From NCBI RefSeq assembly GCF_025643595.1, contig NZ_CP102826.1, positions 1,302,001-1,366,000 on the forward strand: DNA of 64,000 nt, in the 5' to 3' direction. The notes under the pieces are model-generated. The model had not been told where the DNA came from. It saw nothing but the letters and a program-made list of their open reading frames with translations, and searched no databases. The stretch comes from Saccharopolyspora rosea (GTDB lineage Bacteria; Actinomycetota; Actinomycetes; Mycobacteriales; Pseudonocardiaceae). The number at the start of each line of letters is the position of its first letter. The first letter of the stretch is position 1. A program made the translations under genes and the position numbers. Below are positions 62,599 through 64,000 of this stretch, piece by piece.

Positions 62599-63837
62599 TC
62601 AGCCGTCCCCGCGGAGATCCGCCAGCAGCGCGGACAGGTGGGTTTCCTCGGGCAGCGCGCGGGCGTTGGTGGCCATCACGGTGGTGAGGTCCGGATCCCA
62701 CGGGGTGGCGGCCGGGGTGCCGACGAGCGGCGGCAGATCGGTGCGGGCGGCCGCGGCCCGGTCGAGGGCGTCGCGGTAGTCCTCGGACGACATGCGCCAC
62801 GGCCGGGCGCCGTGCGCGGTGGTCAGGGAATCCGCGAGCGCGATGCCGGACCAGTCGAAGTCCGCGTGGCAGTGCAGCACCGCGCCGTCGGCCGTCAGGC
62901 GGCGCAGCAGCGCGTGCACCGCCGCCGACGGGTGGGACGTCGCGGCGATCAGCGGGTGGCGGACGCCCTCGGCGACAGCTGCTTCGAGGACCCGCGGGTT
63001 CTCGCAGACCGCGACCGGCGTGCCGGTGGTGACCAGGCGTTCCGGGGCGGCCCGCAGGTCGAGCAGGGACAGGTGCACCGGCAACCCCAGCGCGGTGCGC
63101 CCGGCGACGCCGCGCGACCACGGGTCGTCGCCCACCAGCGGCAACGCCCAGCACAGCGCGGTCGCCGACACCGCGTCCCCGGCGACGCCGCAGCGCTCCC
63201 ACAGCGCGGCCCGGGCCCGCTCGTTGGCGGGTGCCTCGACGTCGTGGGCCAGGGCGGCCGCCTTGAGCACGAGGCGGCTCAGCGTCGTGCCCGCGTCGAG
63301 GAGGTGCGCGTCGCCCGCGCGGGCGGCCAGCTCGGCGCGCGGCACCCAATCGGCGGGCGGGCCGTCGAGCGCGAGAGCGGACAGGATCTCGGCCGCCGCG
63401 CGAGCCACCTCCGGCAGCTCCGCCTCGGCGACCCGGCCGTACTGGTGGACCCACCGGACCCAGGCTCCGGCCCACGGCGCCCCGGCCAGGCCGCGTTCGG
63501 CGAGGGCCGAGCGCAGCGGATCCGCGCCCCGCTCCGGTGCGGCGGACGTCCCGGCCGCCACCGGGCGGCCGTGCACGATCGCCAGGACCTCGTCGAGGCC
63601 GACGCCGAACCGGGCGCGCACCGCATCGTCCAGTTTGGACACGCTGATGCGGGTGCCCTGGCCCCACATCGGACGGCCGTAGACGTCGCCGACGGCCGCG
63701 CGCGCCGCGTCGTCGGGCAGTTCGAGGCGGAACGTCGCCGGTCGGTCCGGCGACTCCCGGACCTCCCGGGCCTTGTCCCACAGGCCGTGCAGCGCGGCGA
63801 CGTCGCAGGCCGCGCGGATCTCCTCGGCGCGGCTCAC
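62599..63837 (-). CDS. jetD: TIGR02679-like protein, JetD component of a Wadjet defence system
   Basis: 412 residues; GTG 63837 overlaps the stop of the upstream partial gene. The N-terminal region (VGDVYGRPMWGQGTRISVSK) and the C-terminal DUF2399/Toprim-like core (VAVCENPRVLEAAV with Glu, then LHCHADFDWSGIALADSL with Asp-x-Asp) match the TIGR02679 family, which is the JetD nuclease of type II/III Wadjet anti-plasmid systems. The partner JetA, JetB and JetC genes would lie upstream, to the right of the window. Confidence 0.75.
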   Translation of the reverse strand: MSRAEEIRAACDVAALHGLWDKAREVRESPDRPATFRLELPDDAARAAVGDVYGRPMWGQGTRISVSKLDDAVRARFGVGLDEVLAIVHGRPVAAGTSAAPERGADPLRSALAERGLAGAPWAGAWVRWVHQYGRVAEAELPEVARAAAEILSALALDGPPADWVPRAELAARAGDAHLLDAGTTLSRLVLKAAALAHDVEAPANERARAALWERCGVAGDAVSATALCWALPLVGDDPWSRGVAGRTALGLPVHLSLLDLRAAPERLVTTGTPVAVCENPRVLEAAVAEGVRHPLIAATSHPSAAVHALLRRLTADGAVLHCHADFDWSGIALADSLTTAHGARPWRMSSEDYRDALDRAAAARTDLPPLVGTPAATPWDPDLTTVMATNARALPEETHLSALLADLRGDG

Positions 63838-64000
63838 CGGCCGTCGCCCCGTTCCAGCCCGACGCCGTCCCAGGTCGTGTGGGTGCAGGCGATGCCGTGC
63901 CCGCTGCGCGGGCGCAACACGTCGTAGATGTGCATCCTGGGGATCTTCGGCGAGACGCCCCAGCCGCTCGGCCAGGTGATCAGCCAGTCCATGTCCAGGT
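63834..64000 (-). CDS. 3' end of the gene upstream of jetD (probably JetC ATPase), partial
   Basis: Reading leftward from the window edge the frame is open through DMDWLITWPSGWGVSPKIPR and MHIYDVLRPRSGHGIACTHT to a stop overlapping the jetD start (GTGA). In TIGR02677-02680 loci the SMC-like JetC (TIGR02680) gene immediately precedes jetD. Only ~55 residues are seen, so the call rests mainly on position. Confidence 0.5.
   Translation of the reverse strand, partial: LDMDWLITWPSGWGVSPKIPRMHIYDVLRPRSGHGIACTHTTWDGVGLERGDGR

Overview
The window is high-GC DNA (about 70 percent G+C) with frequent GTG and TTG starts, type VII (ESX) secretion substrates, Zn-ribbon/TPR regulators, a DUF574-type methyltransferase and a selenium-binding protein. 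This points to a filamentous actinobacterium, most likely of the Pseudonocardiaceae (Saccharopolyspora-like); that placement is inference. Roughly the left two thirds (1-43.3 kb) is accessory DNA made of stacked mobile elements. The right third (43.5-64 kb) is ordinary chromosome that ends in a second defence locus.

1-8.7 kb is the late end of a siphophage-type prophage: tape measure with a lytic transglycosylase domain, tail proteins, amidase endolysin and holin. 8.9-11.4 kb is a type VII secretion substrate operon. 11.5-15.1 kb holds a leftward operon of small coupled genes, a divergent Zn-ribbon/HTH/TPR regulator and a Nudix hydrolase.

15.32-39.71 kb is a 24.4-kb integrated element bounded by 46-bp direct repeats of the 3' part of a tRNA-Val(UAC). 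Just inside the left repeat lies a decayed tyrosine integrase. The cargo is a low-GC membrane protein resembling SLATT/DUF4231 effectors, a frameshifted phosphotransferase with a TPR regulator, a GGDEF/HTH/membrane hydrolase/radical SAM operon with two tiny downstream genes and a convergent MFS exporter, an orphan CoiA-like nuclease, a toxin-immunity-like type VII cassette, and a complete class 2 CRISPR-Cas locus.

The CRISPR locus (30.7-39.1 kb) is the highlight. A 1260-residue Cas12b-like effector is followed by a Cas4-Cas1 fusion and Cas2, the adaptation set of subtype V-B. Two arrays (17 and 9 repeats) flank the cas genes and point outward. Each starts from an apparently identical 309-bp leader, and the leaders form an inverted duplication around the operon. 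The effector keeps the three RuvC acidic residues but stops 26 residues after the last one, where well-studied Cas12b proteins continue for about 150 residues, and it has longer N-terminal and RuvC-I/II regions.

39.7-43.5 kb is a scrap yard: an integrase N-terminus, a holin fragment, a decayed copy of the toxin cassette, an intact WXG/membrane-protein pair, and a truncated lysE-like gene at the edge of the chromosome. 43.8-62.5 kb carries a lipoprotein, a cupin regulator with a divergent DMT transporter, a TPR-GGDEF protein, methyltransferases, a MarR/MFS pair, a selenium-binding protein, arylamine N-acetyltransferase, a DUF3048 protein, and an NRAMP/PxpABC/DUF1445 cluster for 5-oxoproline with its GntR regulator. 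At 62.6-64.0 kb the end of a Wadjet-type (JetD, TIGR02679-like) locus runs off the window.
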